Below, piece after piece: positions 46,301 to 54,040 of a DNA stretch of 64,000 nucleotides. Numbering within the stretch: position 1 is the stretch's first letter; each line of letters opens with the position of its first letter. The notes beneath the pieces are model-generated. The model saw only the letters and a list, made by a program, of their open reading frames with translations. It had not been told where the DNA came from and searched no databases. This stretch comes from Nymphaea colorata. Taxonomy: Eukaryota > Streptophyta > Magnoliopsida > Nymphaeales > Nymphaeaceae. The stretch is taken from assembly GCF_008831285.2 (NCBI RefSeq), contig NC_045144.1:8471886-8535885 (forward strand), written 5' to 3'. The position numbers were made by a program, and so were the translations under genes.

Positions 46301-49009
46301 AAAGTTAAGCAATTCAAACATGGCATGCTACCAATACAGTGGATCCTGGTGAGACACCAGATTAATAGAAAAGAAACCCCTCCACCAAAAAAAAAAAAAA
46401 AAAGATGTTATATGTTTCAAGGAATGAATACCATAAATTTTTAGGCACTAGAAAAGAACATACCTTCGGAAGAAATACATAGCGCTTAAGCTGGAAATTT
46501 AGAACAACTGGAAGTGTCTGTAACTTGATGCAGCGAGTAGCATCAACTCGGCATCCACATGACTCACAAAAATACTGATTTTCACCACTTAATTCTTCTG
46601 TACTCAGATAATCATCCAAGCTCTCATTTAAATTTTTGAAATCTTTAATATTTAACTCAAGTTCATAAAAGTCTTCGATCTTTGATGAAGCTGCCGAATC
46701 CTTCCCACATGTGGAACAGCTGAATAACAACCATTAGTACATCATTTAGACATATCAGCAGATAAGATAAAAAATCTAAAGGAAACTAAAGCACTCAGTA
46801 GTCAGTAATGCTAATTAATGTTCCGCCAACTTAAAATAGCTTTCAGAAGAAATACAGATCGAAAATACATAAATTTTTCCCTTGAGAAATATGCACATGC
46901 ATAAACACATAGATGTGCATAGACAGCATAGTGCTGCAAAATGAAATTAGTTCTGATTAATTTACCAATTTGACTAAACTAAATTGCTAGTAAATTTGAA
47001 TTCAATGGAAGAATTTTGGACAATTGCTTTAAAGGGATATCCACTTGAAAAAACTGATATAACCATTCTTTGAATATTCATCGCACTTTGCTGATTGTGC
47101 ATTTACTTCAACAGTTTTCCAATAGTGGCCTTGCAAAGGTATTTCCTTTCTGATAATCGCCACCTCCTGCTTCAACACTTCCACATATCCACAACTCAGC
47201 AGAACTCATCATTTAGCACTGCCAAAGTGATCAGTGAAGTCAATTATTACAAAGACATTTATTGCTCCTATCCATGTTGGAGGCTTTTCACTCCTTTCCA
47301 ATTCGTTCAAGTTCTCTTTCGACCAGTGAACACGTCAAAATTATAGCATTGTAAAAATTCAAAACAAGTTGAAGTTTTTCTTATGGTGGCATACGTTTCC
47401 AAGGTTATAAATTGCATTTTACTTCCTATTTTAGCTGATAATTTTTGTTTTGGTTATCTAAAAAGAAATTTGTTTGATCTGTAATATACAGTTGTGCTAA
47501 ATTTATGTCACCATAACTCCATAACTCACGAAAGATCATAAAATGATGGGTTGAGAGCTGAGAAAGAAACACATGAACAAGTATTAAGAGATTCAAAAAC
47601 TTGCGATGTTGCCACTGTCCCTGACCAGCCATGATCACAGGACAGGCCTGCAGGGCCAGGTGAACCAGTCTATCAAATTCATAGGAAAATCCACCTCACC
47701 TTTTATCGTCCAAGAACTAACCAATTGCAAAAGAACATAGCTAATAAGCATTTCTCATGAAAAACGTAGATTTGGAATGAAAATTCTTAAGCATCAATTG
47801 AACATTTATTCATCTGAAAAAAAATCTTAGGACAAAGTATCCTGTAAAGCTCAAGAAAGACAAACAACCTGATAAAACATAAAATTTGTAATAACTCGAT
47901 AAAGGTCTTCAAATGCCTGATATCTGAAATACATATTTTAATGGCAGATCTTTTAAGCACCAAAACACACCTAAACAGGAAAAAATCATCTACAGTATTG
48001 TTGTAATTGCATACTTGAAAAGGCTGAGAGAAATTTTTAACCGTGAAAACATAAGTACCTTGTAAGACCAACTTCACGAAAGCACTGAATAAGTTAAATA
48101 TAGGCACACCACTGAGGGAGTAAATATGCAAAGGCATTGATGCAACATATCTATTAAAAATTGTTCCACTCATTCTAATAACTAATATATCTCAGTAGGT
48201 GAATTATTTTCATAAAGAAAAAAACGTGATTCTGTAAGTTTCTCACCATGTAACATGAGATAAACTGCCACGAAACAAATCCTGTACCAGAGTTCGAGCT
48301 TTTGGAATATTTGAGGAAAGAAGACACCGTTCCAATAGGGAAAGCAGTAAGGTAAGGAACTCGTGACTATCTTGCTGCACCTCGTTGTCAAGATCCAATG
48401 TCTTAATGAATGGAGCTGAATCTATGAAAGCCTTGTTTCTGAAAAACAATTGGGAAAATAAGCGAGAAAGCTGGTCCAAGACAGGATATTGCTTTAAAAT
48501 ATCTGGCTCCAAAGAGAAAAGTCCATTTCTGAAGGTTGTGTTCATATAGAGGCACTGAAGTATGCTATTTGCATAGCAGGTAGCACCTAAATTTGTCAAA
48601 CCCGCAGGTGAATCGTTCGGACAACGAAATTCATCTGCTGGATCTGGACCAAGTATAGTAACTATTTCAGAAGTTTTCTGCCATAAACCCGATTTTCTAT
48701 GTCCATTCACAGGAGGTACAAGTCCACAAAAGCAATTTGGTGAGTCTTTCAAATTGATACGACATCCCTGACATACAGGTTTCCAGATCATGTACAGCTG
48801 ATCAATGTCATCTTCTGTCACTTCACCAGTTAAATGTATTTTCCTACACAATAGAAAAAAAAAGGGACTTTAACCAAGTCTGATTGTTAGACGAGCCTTA
48901 TATAATATTTGCAAGACAGGATGCCATACCTCAATATTGCAGAAGAGTTGTCACTAACATCACCATGCCTTGGTTTCTTATTTTTGCTCCGTGTTGTAGC
49001 TCCACTCAT
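18263..49009 (-). CDS. UBP26: Ubiquitin carboxyl-terminal hydrolase 26 (UBP26/USP48 orthologue), 13 exons
   Basis: Cysteine protease that removes ubiquitin; Arabidopsis UBP26 acts in the nucleus on mono-ubiquitinated histone H2B and is needed for silencing of repeats and imprinted or flowering genes (established knowledge). Coding exons on the minus strand: 49009-48930, 48843-48247, 46719-46464, 46285-45603, 45462-45354, 37755-37574, 37432-37148, 36831-36624, 30591-30520, 25391-25182, 25070-24807, 18598-18457, 18378-18263. All introns are GT-AG and phases join, giving 3,204 bp including the stop = 1,067 residues, the length I recall for the Arabidopsis protein. Cys box [10 protein letters not shown] (Cys about 116), His box [12 protein letters not shown] (His about 361) and FDDEHV (about 377-382) are intact. 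CxxC pairs at about 51-54 and 226-310 look like zinc-binding sites. DUSP-like segments fill about 520-900 and a ubiquitin-like fold the C-terminus. The last residues could differ if AAG|gtggct near 18288 is a donor. Confidence 0.96.
18457..18598 (-). CDS. UBP26: UBP26 exon 12
   Basis: Residues about 983-1029. [11 protein letters not shown] completes the ubiquitin-like fold, followed by [20 protein letters not shown] and NRDIA. Acceptor tttcag, donor GCAG|gttatt. Confidence 0.95.
19225..19286. repeat. TG/TA microsatellite
   Basis: Compound tgtgtg and tatata run inside UBP26 intron 11, just right of a lone hAT-like end (catgtcacatagg at about 19200). Confidence 0.9.
19708..20030. mobile_element. 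hAT-type MITE rich in GTATCGTA repeats
   Basis: Ends CAATGTTGT and ACAACACTG form terminal inverted repeats of the common plant CARTGTTG type. The perfect 8-bp duplication CTTAGGCA flanks it (19700-19707 and 20031-20038). The interior is full of short palindromic copies of cgtatcgta/tacgatacg separated by 'aaatg', so a transcript could fold strongly. 323 bp, no coding capacity, inside UBP26 intron 11. Confidence 0.9.
20059..20407. mobile_element. Non-autonomous hAT element, CTATGTCACATAG family, copy 1
   Basis: The left end CTATGTCACATAGGTGTGGG and the right end ...CCAAGTCACATAA match the terminal repeats of four other copies in this window. The flanking 8-mers TAAAAAAG and CTGAAAAG agree at only 5 of 8 positions, so the target duplication has decayed or the right boundary is off. 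Contains a (TA)n tract at 20146-20200. Lies in UBP26 intron 11. Confidence 0.7.
20146..20200. repeat. (TA)n microsatellite
   Basis: About 27 TA units within a hAT element. Confidence 0.95.
20917..20977. repeat. (TA)n microsatellite
   Basis: About 30 TA units in UBP26 intron 11. The ORF-like run of Tyr-Ile codons across it is an artefact. Confidence 0.95.
23583..23647. repeat. (CT)n-(TA)n microsatellite
   Basis: Compound tract, ctctct then tatata, in UBP26 intron 11. A further TA tract follows at 23816-23844. Confidence 0.95.
24807..25070 (-). CDS. UBP26: UBP26 exon 11
   Basis: Residues about 895-982. [20 protein letters not shown] has two cysteine pairs, followed by the basic stretch [11 protein letters not shown] (possible nuclear localisation signal) and the start of the ubiquitin-like domain ([20 protein letters not shown]). 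Donor GGG|gtatgt opens the 6.2-kb intron 11. Confidence 0.96.
25182..25391 (-). CDS. UBP26: UBP26 exon 10
   Basis: Residues about 825-894. [20 protein letters not shown] is the last DUSP-like motif, followed by an acidic, serine-rich linker and RTVPE. Acceptor cttcag, donor GAG|gtaagg. Confidence 0.95.
27823..28145. mobile_element. Non-autonomous hAT element, CTATGTCACATAG family, copy 2
   Basis: Starts TTATGTCACATAGGTACGGG and ends CACTGTGACTTAG, with a perfect 8-bp duplication ATTTAACC at 27815-27822 and 28146-28153. Subterminal arrays of ggtacgggt and the reverse motif are typical of the family. 323 bp, no coding capacity, in UBP26 intron 9. Confidence 0.92.
29119..29180. repeat. (TA)n-(TG)n microsatellite
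   Basis: Compound dinucleotide tract in UBP26 intron 9, next to the short palindromic 'cctagta' context. Confidence 0.95.
29702..29748. repeat. (CT)n microsatellite
   Basis: About 23 CT units in UBP26 intron 9. Confidence 0.95.
30520..30591 (-). CDS. UBP26: UBP26 exon 9, isolated 72-bp exon
   Basis: A 24-codon exon (residues about 801-824) found by looking for the sequence missing between exons 8 and 10. It reads [16 protein letters not shown] and then ELVQKISS, the counterpart of the Arabidopsis RLLERPPELLYKRG region. Acceptor atgttcag, donor AGT|gtaggt, phase 0 on both sides. It sits alone between introns of 6.0 and 5.1 kb, with no long open frame around it. Confidence 0.9.
31110..31820. 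repeat. Degenerate short-repeat field (AACAGTATA / AACAGGTATNAC)
   Basis: Irregular head-to-tail runs of 'ataacaggtataacag', 'acagtatatac' and 'acaatacatataac'. No fixed period can be read by eye. It looks like a decayed minisatellite in UBP26 intron 8. Confidence 0.7.
31898..31936. repeat. (TA)n microsatellite
   Basis: About 19 TA units in UBP26 intron 8. A (CA)n-(TA)n tract follows at about 32117-32152. Confidence 0.95.
32638..33342. mobile_element. Candidate DNA transposon with 14-bp inverted ends
   Basis: The left end CCATTGTCACAAAA is matched by the right end TTTTGTGACAATGG, a perfect 14-bp terminal inverted repeat around about 700 bp. Both ends carry subterminal 'acggcg'-type motifs, and the right part repeats 'tacgcgtttt'. 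I could not find a clear target duplication, so the class is open. No transposase frame. Confidence 0.6.
34383..35590. mobile_element. Non-autonomous hAT element, CTATGTCACATAG family, copy 3 (outer)
   Basis: Starts CTAAATCACACAGACTC and ends CTCATGTGACATAG. It is flanked by GTTGCTGG (34375-34382) and GCTGCTGG (35591-35598), 7 of 8 identical. It is interrupted by a younger relative at 35083-35472; without that insert and its duplication it is about 810 bp. Interior is AT-rich with a gc-rich subterminal part (gagtcgggtgcgcacc). Confidence 0.88.
35083..35472. mobile_element. hAT element, CTATGTCACATAG family, copy 4 (nested)
   Basis: Starts CTATGTCACCCGGACTC and ends CTTAGGTGACATAG, with perfect 8-bp duplication TATATAAT at 35075-35082 and 35473-35480. 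It is a shortened relative of the very element it sits in: its ends and its 'ttttattttactgccgca' start, 'atatgttgtt' middle and 'cacctaaattttttgggatg' part are found again in the outer copy. Contains an (AAT)n run near 35341-35361. Confidence 0.92.
36624..36831 (-). CDS. UBP26: UBP26 exon 8
   Basis: Residues about 731-800. Basic start ([13 protein letters not shown]), then [16 protein letters not shown], the third DUSP-like motif, ending MDSLKCQK. Donor AAG|gtctac is weak, and the 6.0-kb intron 8 follows. Confidence 0.95.
37148..37432 (-). CDS. UBP26: UBP26 exon 7
   Basis: Residues about 636-730. Starts [14 protein letters not shown], the second DUSP-like Trp motif, then [20 protein letters not shown] and [15 protein letters not shown]. 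Acceptor gatag, donor CTTAG|gtagtg. Confidence 0.97.
37574..37755 (-). CDS. UBP26: UBP26 exon 6
   Basis: Residues about 576-635. [20 protein letters not shown] continues the family sequence after exon 5 across the large intron. It ends [12 protein letters not shown] with the Trp codon split by the 141-bp intron 6 (TG|gtaaaa). Confidence 0.96.
40215..41175. mobile_element. Non-autonomous hAT element, CTATGTCACATAG family, copy 5
   Basis: Starts CTATGTCACATAGGTACAGG and ends CCCCATGTTACATAG, with perfect 8-bp duplication ACCATCAC at 40207-40214 and 41176-41183. 961 bp. Subterminal ggtgcgggtacgag and inverted gtaccc motifs. The open frames across 40579-41107 lie in A-rich or GC-richer filler and match nothing I know; no transposase. 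Contains a TA tract at 40291-40326. Confidence 0.93.
41657..41960 (-). repeat. 3' LTR of copia-2
   Basis: Ends TGTTAGAACA and TTTTAACA; pairs with 44491-44799. Carries a (CAG)n run near 41743. Confidence 0.94.
41885..43470 (-). pseudogene. copia-2 RT and RNase H remnants
   Basis: The minus-strand frame 43256-42834 holds [35 protein letters not shown] and the catalytic [11 protein letters not shown]. Upstream (about 43470-43257) are the [12 protein letters not shown] and [16 protein letters not shown] motifs, broken by a stop. Downstream, RNase H survives as [19 protein letters not shown] (frame ending at 41885), with other pieces in shifted frames. Several stops and shifts; inactive. Confidence 0.9.
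41961..41973 (-). other. Polypurine tract of copia-2
   Basis: Minus strand reads GTTTGAGGGGGAG next to the 3' LTR. Confidence 0.88.
43500..44062 (-). pseudogene. copia-2 gag/protease remnant
   Basis: The minus-strand frame from 44062 reads [20 protein letters not shown], a copia gag start, but soon leaves the family pattern. After a shift, [19 protein letters not shown] near 43565 is the protease region with its Asp-Ser-Gly core altered. The capsid middle and integrase are absent. Confidence 0.8.
44479..44490 (-). other. Primer-binding site of copia-2
   Basis: Minus strand TGGTATCAGAGC next to the 5' LTR; identical to that of copia-1. Confidence 0.95.
44491..44799 (-). repeat. 5' LTR of copia-2
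   Basis: Pairs with 41657-41960. The terminal TG has become TA at 44491-44492, and it carries a 9-bp insertion relative to its partner. Confidence 0.94.
45354..45462 (-). CDS. UBP26: UBP26 exon 5
   Basis: Residues about 539-575. Read in the phase set by exon 4 it gives [20 protein letters not shown] followed by [12 protein letters not shown], which matches the family. The longer open frame over this interval is a different frame and not the gene. Donor AAG|gtgtat opens the 7.6-kb intron 5. Confidence 0.93.
45603..46285 (-). CDS. UBP26: UBP26 exon 4, catalytic His
   Basis: Residues about 312-538. Contains [27 protein letters not shown] and [10 protein letters not shown], the closing elements of the USP fold. 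It then has a long helical linker ([20 protein letters not shown]) and the first DUSP-like motif [13 protein letters not shown]. Acceptor tttttcag, donor gtaagt. Confidence 0.97.
46464..46719 (-). CDS. UBP26: UBP26 exon 3, zinc-finger part
   Basis: Residues about 226-311. CSTCGK and CESCGC form the two CxxC pairs of the USP finger; [17 protein letters not shown] ends the exon. Acceptor ttattcag, donor gtatgt. Confidence 0.97.
46720..48246 (-). other. UBP26 intron 2 (1.5 kb)
   Basis: AT-rich intron between catalytic exons. No repeat or gene recognised; open frames on either strand have no family support. Confidence 0.75.
48247..48843 (-). CDS. UBP26: UBP26 exon 2, catalytic Cys
   Basis: Residues about 27-225. 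Contains CQGCR and CFCG (putative metal-binding cysteines), the catalytic motif [20 protein letters not shown] and the [15 protein letters not shown] box of ubiquitin-specific proteases. Donor ACATG|gtgaga. Confidence 0.97.
48930..49009 (-). CDS. UBP26: UBP26 exon 1
   Basis: Starts at ATG 49009 ([16 protein letters not shown]), a basic N-terminus typical of this family, and ends ATTTTGAG before gtatgg. Together with the first base of exon 2 it completes an Arg codon. 86-bp intron follows. Confidence 0.9.
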
Positions 49010-49921
49010 TGTCTTCGCCAATGTCTAAGGCTCATCTAACAGCACTACGAGTTTCAGGCAAACGCATTATTCCTCGAAGAAGATGGAGTTTCTTCTTCAC
49101 AAAAGATGCTATATTCTAAATAAAATGACTTTTCCCCAGTTTGATATTGTTTTAAATCCCATTACTGGCACAACGTTGAAGGAGGAAAAACCAAACAAAC
49201 AAACGAATGTGCATGATGCACCAACGGTAAGGACAACTTAATAATGTTCAATGACAAAAGGAAACCACAGATGGCATCTTAAATTACAATAACTGGAACT
49301 ACCAGATTGAGTCAGGTAATCCAGAAATGCAAAATACACCCGATAAAGTTTAGGAAAACCATCTCTTGCTCTGGGAAACCATCTCTTGCTCTGGGAATTT
49401 TATCACAGCCCTTCAACTTTGTCCGTCCAAGCAACTGCAAGAGAGAAAGATGGAAGAAGAAATGAAACACGAATTATGCAAGCTAAATTTGAAATCTAAA
49501 TGAAGAATTGCCATCATGATATATATCTAGAATATGTGGACAACATCAGTTCATATGATATTAAACTAATGATTATTATGAATTCAATGCAGTTTGATTT
49601 GTGATGGTATTAAGATCAGACACAAAGCTCGATCAAACAAACAAAAGAAACAAAAGGAGGAGAAAGTATGGAATGCAAATAAGTGCATGGAACTGTAGAT
49701 GTTTTGCAGAGAAAGAAGTGTATGCATCGGCCGGTGATCATAAACATAAGGAGACCGGGTCACAGCATCAGCGGAGTGAAACACTAAATAAATGTCAACG
49801 CATGAACACATAAACTGTTTTACTCACAATCCAATGGAATGTGAGGAAGGATCCACCTGAAAATCAATTGTGGCCATTTCAGCCAATATTAAGAAAGAAA
49901 CGCCACAGTTTGCTCAACAGA

Positions 49922-50200
49922 ACTCTATAAGACAAGACGAGACATTTCACTCAGCTACAGACAAAATAACCACAGCATCTGCCCGCCTGAAGTATATGGC
50001 CGAAGAAGTGCAGCGGCGTAAGCGAAATGGCAATGCCACGTCTAAAAATTAAGAAGAACAGTACTCTATAAGACAAGACGAGACATTTCACTCAGCTACA
50101 GATAAAATGACCACAGCATCTGCCCACCTGAAGTAAATGGCCGAAGAAGTGCAGCGGCGTAAGCGAAATGGCAATGTCACGTCTAAAAATTAAGAGGAAC
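49922..50200. repeat. 141-bp tandem duplication upstream of UBP26
   Basis: Two nearly identical copies starting 'actctataagacaagacgag' at 49922 and 50063 and ending 'tctaaaaattaagaRgaac' at 50059 and 50200. The first copy has an open plus-strand frame (FHSATDKITTASARLKYMAE); in the second a stop replaces Tyr in the same frame, so I do not call a gene. Confidence 0.92.
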
Positions 50201-50786
50201 TGACACGAATTAAAAAAAAAAAATCTGTTTATGCAGAAAAACCACATAATTAAACCCAAAAATAGCACAAAAGATAGCCCCCATGAAAACATCAGCAAGA
50301 GGAGGCGGTATTAACCTCATCTGCGATTTGAAAATCCGCCTCCAAAAGCAAAATCAGCTATAATGCAAGGAAGCAATAAGAAAAGAAGCCCAGAAATCCT
50401 AATGGAAACTTTGCAACAGAAAAGCTCTGACTTTCATCGTACGAACGCCCTAAGTTGGCAGCACCATCTAAAGAATTCCCACAAGCCACTCCTCTTAACC
50501 TGCCCTTCTTCCCTTTTCAGTTCCAGTAGCTACTCTACCGAACCTAGAGAAATTGCTTCTTTCTGCAACAAATGAGAATAACAAACGAAAAGAAGTACAA
50601 AAGCAAGGACAAACAATCGATGCAAGTGCAGCTTGAAATCAAGGAAAATTAACAGATAAAGATCACAATCTCTAGGGCAGAGTACAAACAGGTGAAAAGA
50701 GAAAGGGCAGAAAGGCGAAAAGACGATGGAATCAACAACTTCCATTTTTCGTCTTCGCGTAGAGAGAAAAATAGAGAGATAGAGAG

Positions 50787-50817
50787 ATGCTTCACTTGAT
50801 CTTAGCCAAAAAGGCGG
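50787..50817 (-). ncRNA. U2 snRNA 5'-end-like fragment (not functional)
   Basis: The minus strand at 50811-50793 reads TTTTGGCTAAGATCAAGTG, a 19-nt exact match to the conserved 5' region of U2 snRNA, preceded by CCGCCT (U2 CGGCCT) and followed by AAGCATC (U2 TAGTATC). The branch-site pairing box GTAGTA is changed to GAAGCA and the rest of U2 (Sm site, 3' stem-loops) is missing. It is a fragment or chance match, on the same strand as UBP26 and probably within or near its leader. Confidence 0.6.
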
Positions 50818-51230
50818 AGCAGGAGAGAGAGAGATACCTCACTAGTCCGCGGTCAGAAGGCGGAAGGGAGAGGAAAGGGGAATGCTCCGCGTCTGGGGGG
50901 ATGTTTCTGTTCGACCACTACGCGTCCGTCTGTCTTCTCCGTCCTCTCGAGTCTCGTGTCTGAGCGAGAGCGGGCTTTAATGAGAGAAACGAGAGGAGGG
51001 TCGGAGGAGAAGGACGGCGAACTCGGGTGAGCACTTGGGTCGGCGTTCGCGACGCACGATGTTCACCCGCCTGACAACAAAGGCTTTTCGTTGGGGTGGC
51101 CAACCGGGCTCCGACCTGCCACGTTTTCTCGCACGATGCATTTTCATCATAGTTGGCGTACTCGCTTGTCTGAGTCGCCGTCGTCCCGTTGCATCATGAG
51201 TCAAAAGAACTGTAGATTTAACACCAATTA

Positions 51231-53980
51231 CATATTATTTTTTATTGTGCAACATAATTTACGAAATATCAAACACTTCATTAAATATATACAAATATTC
51301 ATATTATATGTTATTCAGCCTTAGTTGGGACTTCGTATCTACTTATAAAAAAAATTACTATGAAAATTTATGACTTAACTGGCTGAGTTACTACTCGGTT
51401 AACTAATATGAGTTCGAGTCACCAGTTTGGTAGTTGTGTTTTTATATGTACATGTACATGTTCAAATATCATCTGCTGTCAATTAAGGCCGACTCGTTTG
51501 TTTAGAATATGCAAAAACCAGACCTTTTGTATCTTCTTCTCTCTAAAACAGTAGTTTTCTTTTGCTTACTTCCTCCTTTCATTTGCATGAGCTTTGTGAT
51601 GGAGAAATTATTAACCTTACGTTTATCTTGCGGTAGTTGTGGTTTAAGAAATTAATATAACTATCTCTGTAATCGCTCGTGCTGCAAATACTTTTTATGA
51701 GTTGTTTATTCCAAAATGTTCTTAATAGGTGATTTAGTTTATATTTTATATATTTTACAGTTTTCTGCACGAAATTGTTGCTCAAGTAAACTTGATTTTT
51801 TATAGGTTTGATTACTTTGATGTTATCAAGTGTAAACTCATCGCATGCTAGTATCTCAGTTATGTTGGATGCTACACAGATTGCTATAGTTTATATACGT
51901 TTAAATTTTCGTTGCATGCGTTTGTTGGTTATTGTGAACCGCTACCATCAAGTGCATCGTTCTAGAGATTGATTCGCTTCAAACCGTTGTCACTTTGTCA
52001 CGTATGATTTTAGAGTTTGTGTAAACCATTGCCATAAACCTGATTCTGAGATGTTTTATCAATTTAATGTTATGAATTATGAAACCATATCTCGCACAGT
52101 CATCTGCATCTCTTGCTTGCTATAATAAATCATTGTTGGCTGCAAGTCATGTTAGTGGAGATTGGTGCTGTTATGTATTTCATTTGTAGTAAAATACCCA
52201 ATCGAATTCATAATGTCTTTATATATCAAGGTCTTAGTGTAAGTCACAATGATAATATTGATTATTGTAAGGGTTCAATTGCTTCAATATGAACAGTTAA
52301 ATTGCAGATACAAGGATAGTTTTAATTTGAAGACAATATAAGTAAGCATATCATCTTCTAGTTAAATATACATATACGCGGTTGGAAATATGAAAAGATT
52401 GTAGTAATTATGCAATAAAACATTGTATAATGTACAGTTGCAATTGTAAATCAATGTATGCATTTGTTAAATATCATCTACATGGCTAGTTCTTGTGGAC
52501 AATTTAAGTATTGCTATCATTTTTGTACTTAATTATCTTGCATGTATTGTGAATAACTTTTTGTGAGATATTAGCCATATAGTATTGCATGATAATATGG
52601 CTTCAATGACATTGTTGTACACTTGTGTACATAAATCGGTGTTATTAAGCAATAAATCAGGTAACGTAAGTCTGTTTACAAATCGTTGGTGTATAGACAC
52701 CTTGTATAGGAAAAATGTTTTACGAATTTATATGCTTTCAAGTAAATCATTGTATAAATGCCAGTAAATTGTTAGCATGCACGCTTTTTTATCATTGCTT
52801 GTACGCATGAGTAAATTGTTGAGTGATATATACTACTTTCAGTTTAATGTCTTATGGTTGCATGGGTAAATAACTAATTGTGCAAATCACGGATAGGTAA
52901 TGTTTATCATAAAGTATGTTACCGTGTGTGTGTGTGTGTGTGTAATATATATATATATATGCACACACAAGACGATATTTTACTTTATGGTAAACATTAC
53001 ACACACACCAGACATGTTCAACATCGGTTTTGATTTTTTTTCATGTAATTATCATGTGTGCATGCATTTAATGAAATGAAACAACCTGACCCACTCTCGC
53101 ACCATACTCAAGCCTTTGGTTTGATGGATCAAAACACATTTCTTAGAATTTTTGGTTTAAGCTTAAAAAATTGTTAAGAACCGATACAACCAACTAATAC
53201 TTAACAACCCTTTTACAAGTCACGCAAAATTTCTCACAATTTCAAATACAGAACCAAACTTTAAAAGTTGGGTCTTACATTTAGTGAGCTGAACGCCCTG
53301 TAAAAGTTTACCAAAAGCAATAGAAAATTGGTAGAGAAAATTGTCGTTGTGCGTAAATTGTTTGAAAGCAATTTATTAATCCATAGAATGCTTTTTATTA
53401 TACATAATCAACAATCAATCGACACAAGTGGATCTTTTTGTCAATTAATACTTACAATTACTTTTTCACAAGCCATATCTATGTTTTTCACATTTTCAAA
53501 GGAATTTTTCAAACTATGATGGGTAAAAAAGTGTTTTATTCAACATTACATTTCTAAAACAATTAATGATAAAGTGTTGGTAAATTTAGTTCTGTATCTC
53601 AAAGAAGGCCAGGGTGGAAGGTTGTAGGAGAAAGCGAAAAAGGTCTAGTTCGTGATATGATACTCGAACCGACACTGAACCGTGATCAACAAGATCAAAT
53701 GCCAGAGGCAAGATCGGCTTAAGAACGACCGACTGTAGGCAATTTAGAATCGGCTCTAGTATCCAATAGAAAGGGGGCCCGACCAATTTTAACATCAGAT
53801 GTGTCGTGTGTGTGTCGAGAACGGCATTGCGGACTTGTCTATGTGCACTTGTTGATATTAACATTTCTTTTAGATGTAGTCTTACTCGGCACGCAGCACG
53901 GGTGCCATGGACTACATGCCCTCCCGCACGCCGCACACAAACACACAAACAATTGACTACATGTGTGCATGTACACACAC
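51231..53980. other. AT-rich intergenic region, no gene seen
   Basis: Low GC, short frames only. Holds a weak tRNA-like A/B box pair (51379-51420), a 20-bp inverted repeat around a TG/TA tract (52897-53000) and a diverged relative of the 12.3-kb repeat at about 53085-53280. Confidence 0.55.
52897..53000. repeat. Inverted repeat flanking TG/TA microsatellite
   Basis: Left arm GTAATGTTTATCATAAAGTA (52897-52916) and right arm TACTTTATGGTAAACATTAC (52981-53000) are inverted copies with one mismatch over 20 bp. The 64-bp loop holds (TG)n, (TA)n and (CA)n runs that can also pair, so the whole block may form a long hairpin. Confidence 0.88.

Positions 53981-54038
<58 letters not shown>
53981..54038. 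repeat. (TA)n microsatellite
   Basis: About 27 TA units preceded by a cacacaca run. Confidence 0.95.

Positions 54039-54040
<2 letters not shown>

Larger units (their letters stand above)
49010..51230 (-). promoter_or_regulatory. UBP26 upstream and 5' leader region
   Basis: The region right of the start codon must hold the leader and promoter. 50850-51210 is markedly GC-richer than its surroundings (many cg dinucleotides) and is followed by AT-rich DNA, which fits a promoter/first-exon zone. No TATA box or transcription start can be fixed, and a leader intron is possible. It also contains the 141-bp duplication, a 20-bp direct repeat 'accatctcttgctctggga' at about 49360-49400, and the U2-like fragment. 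Confidence 0.5.

Noticed and set aside
49601-50052. Plus-strand frames upstream of UBP26 as a divergent gene.
   Set aside because: No family resemblance, no splice structure, and the duplicated second copy has a stop.
50787-50817. A working U2 snRNA gene.
   Set aside because: Only about 30 bases match, the branch-site box is changed, and the rest of U2 is absent.
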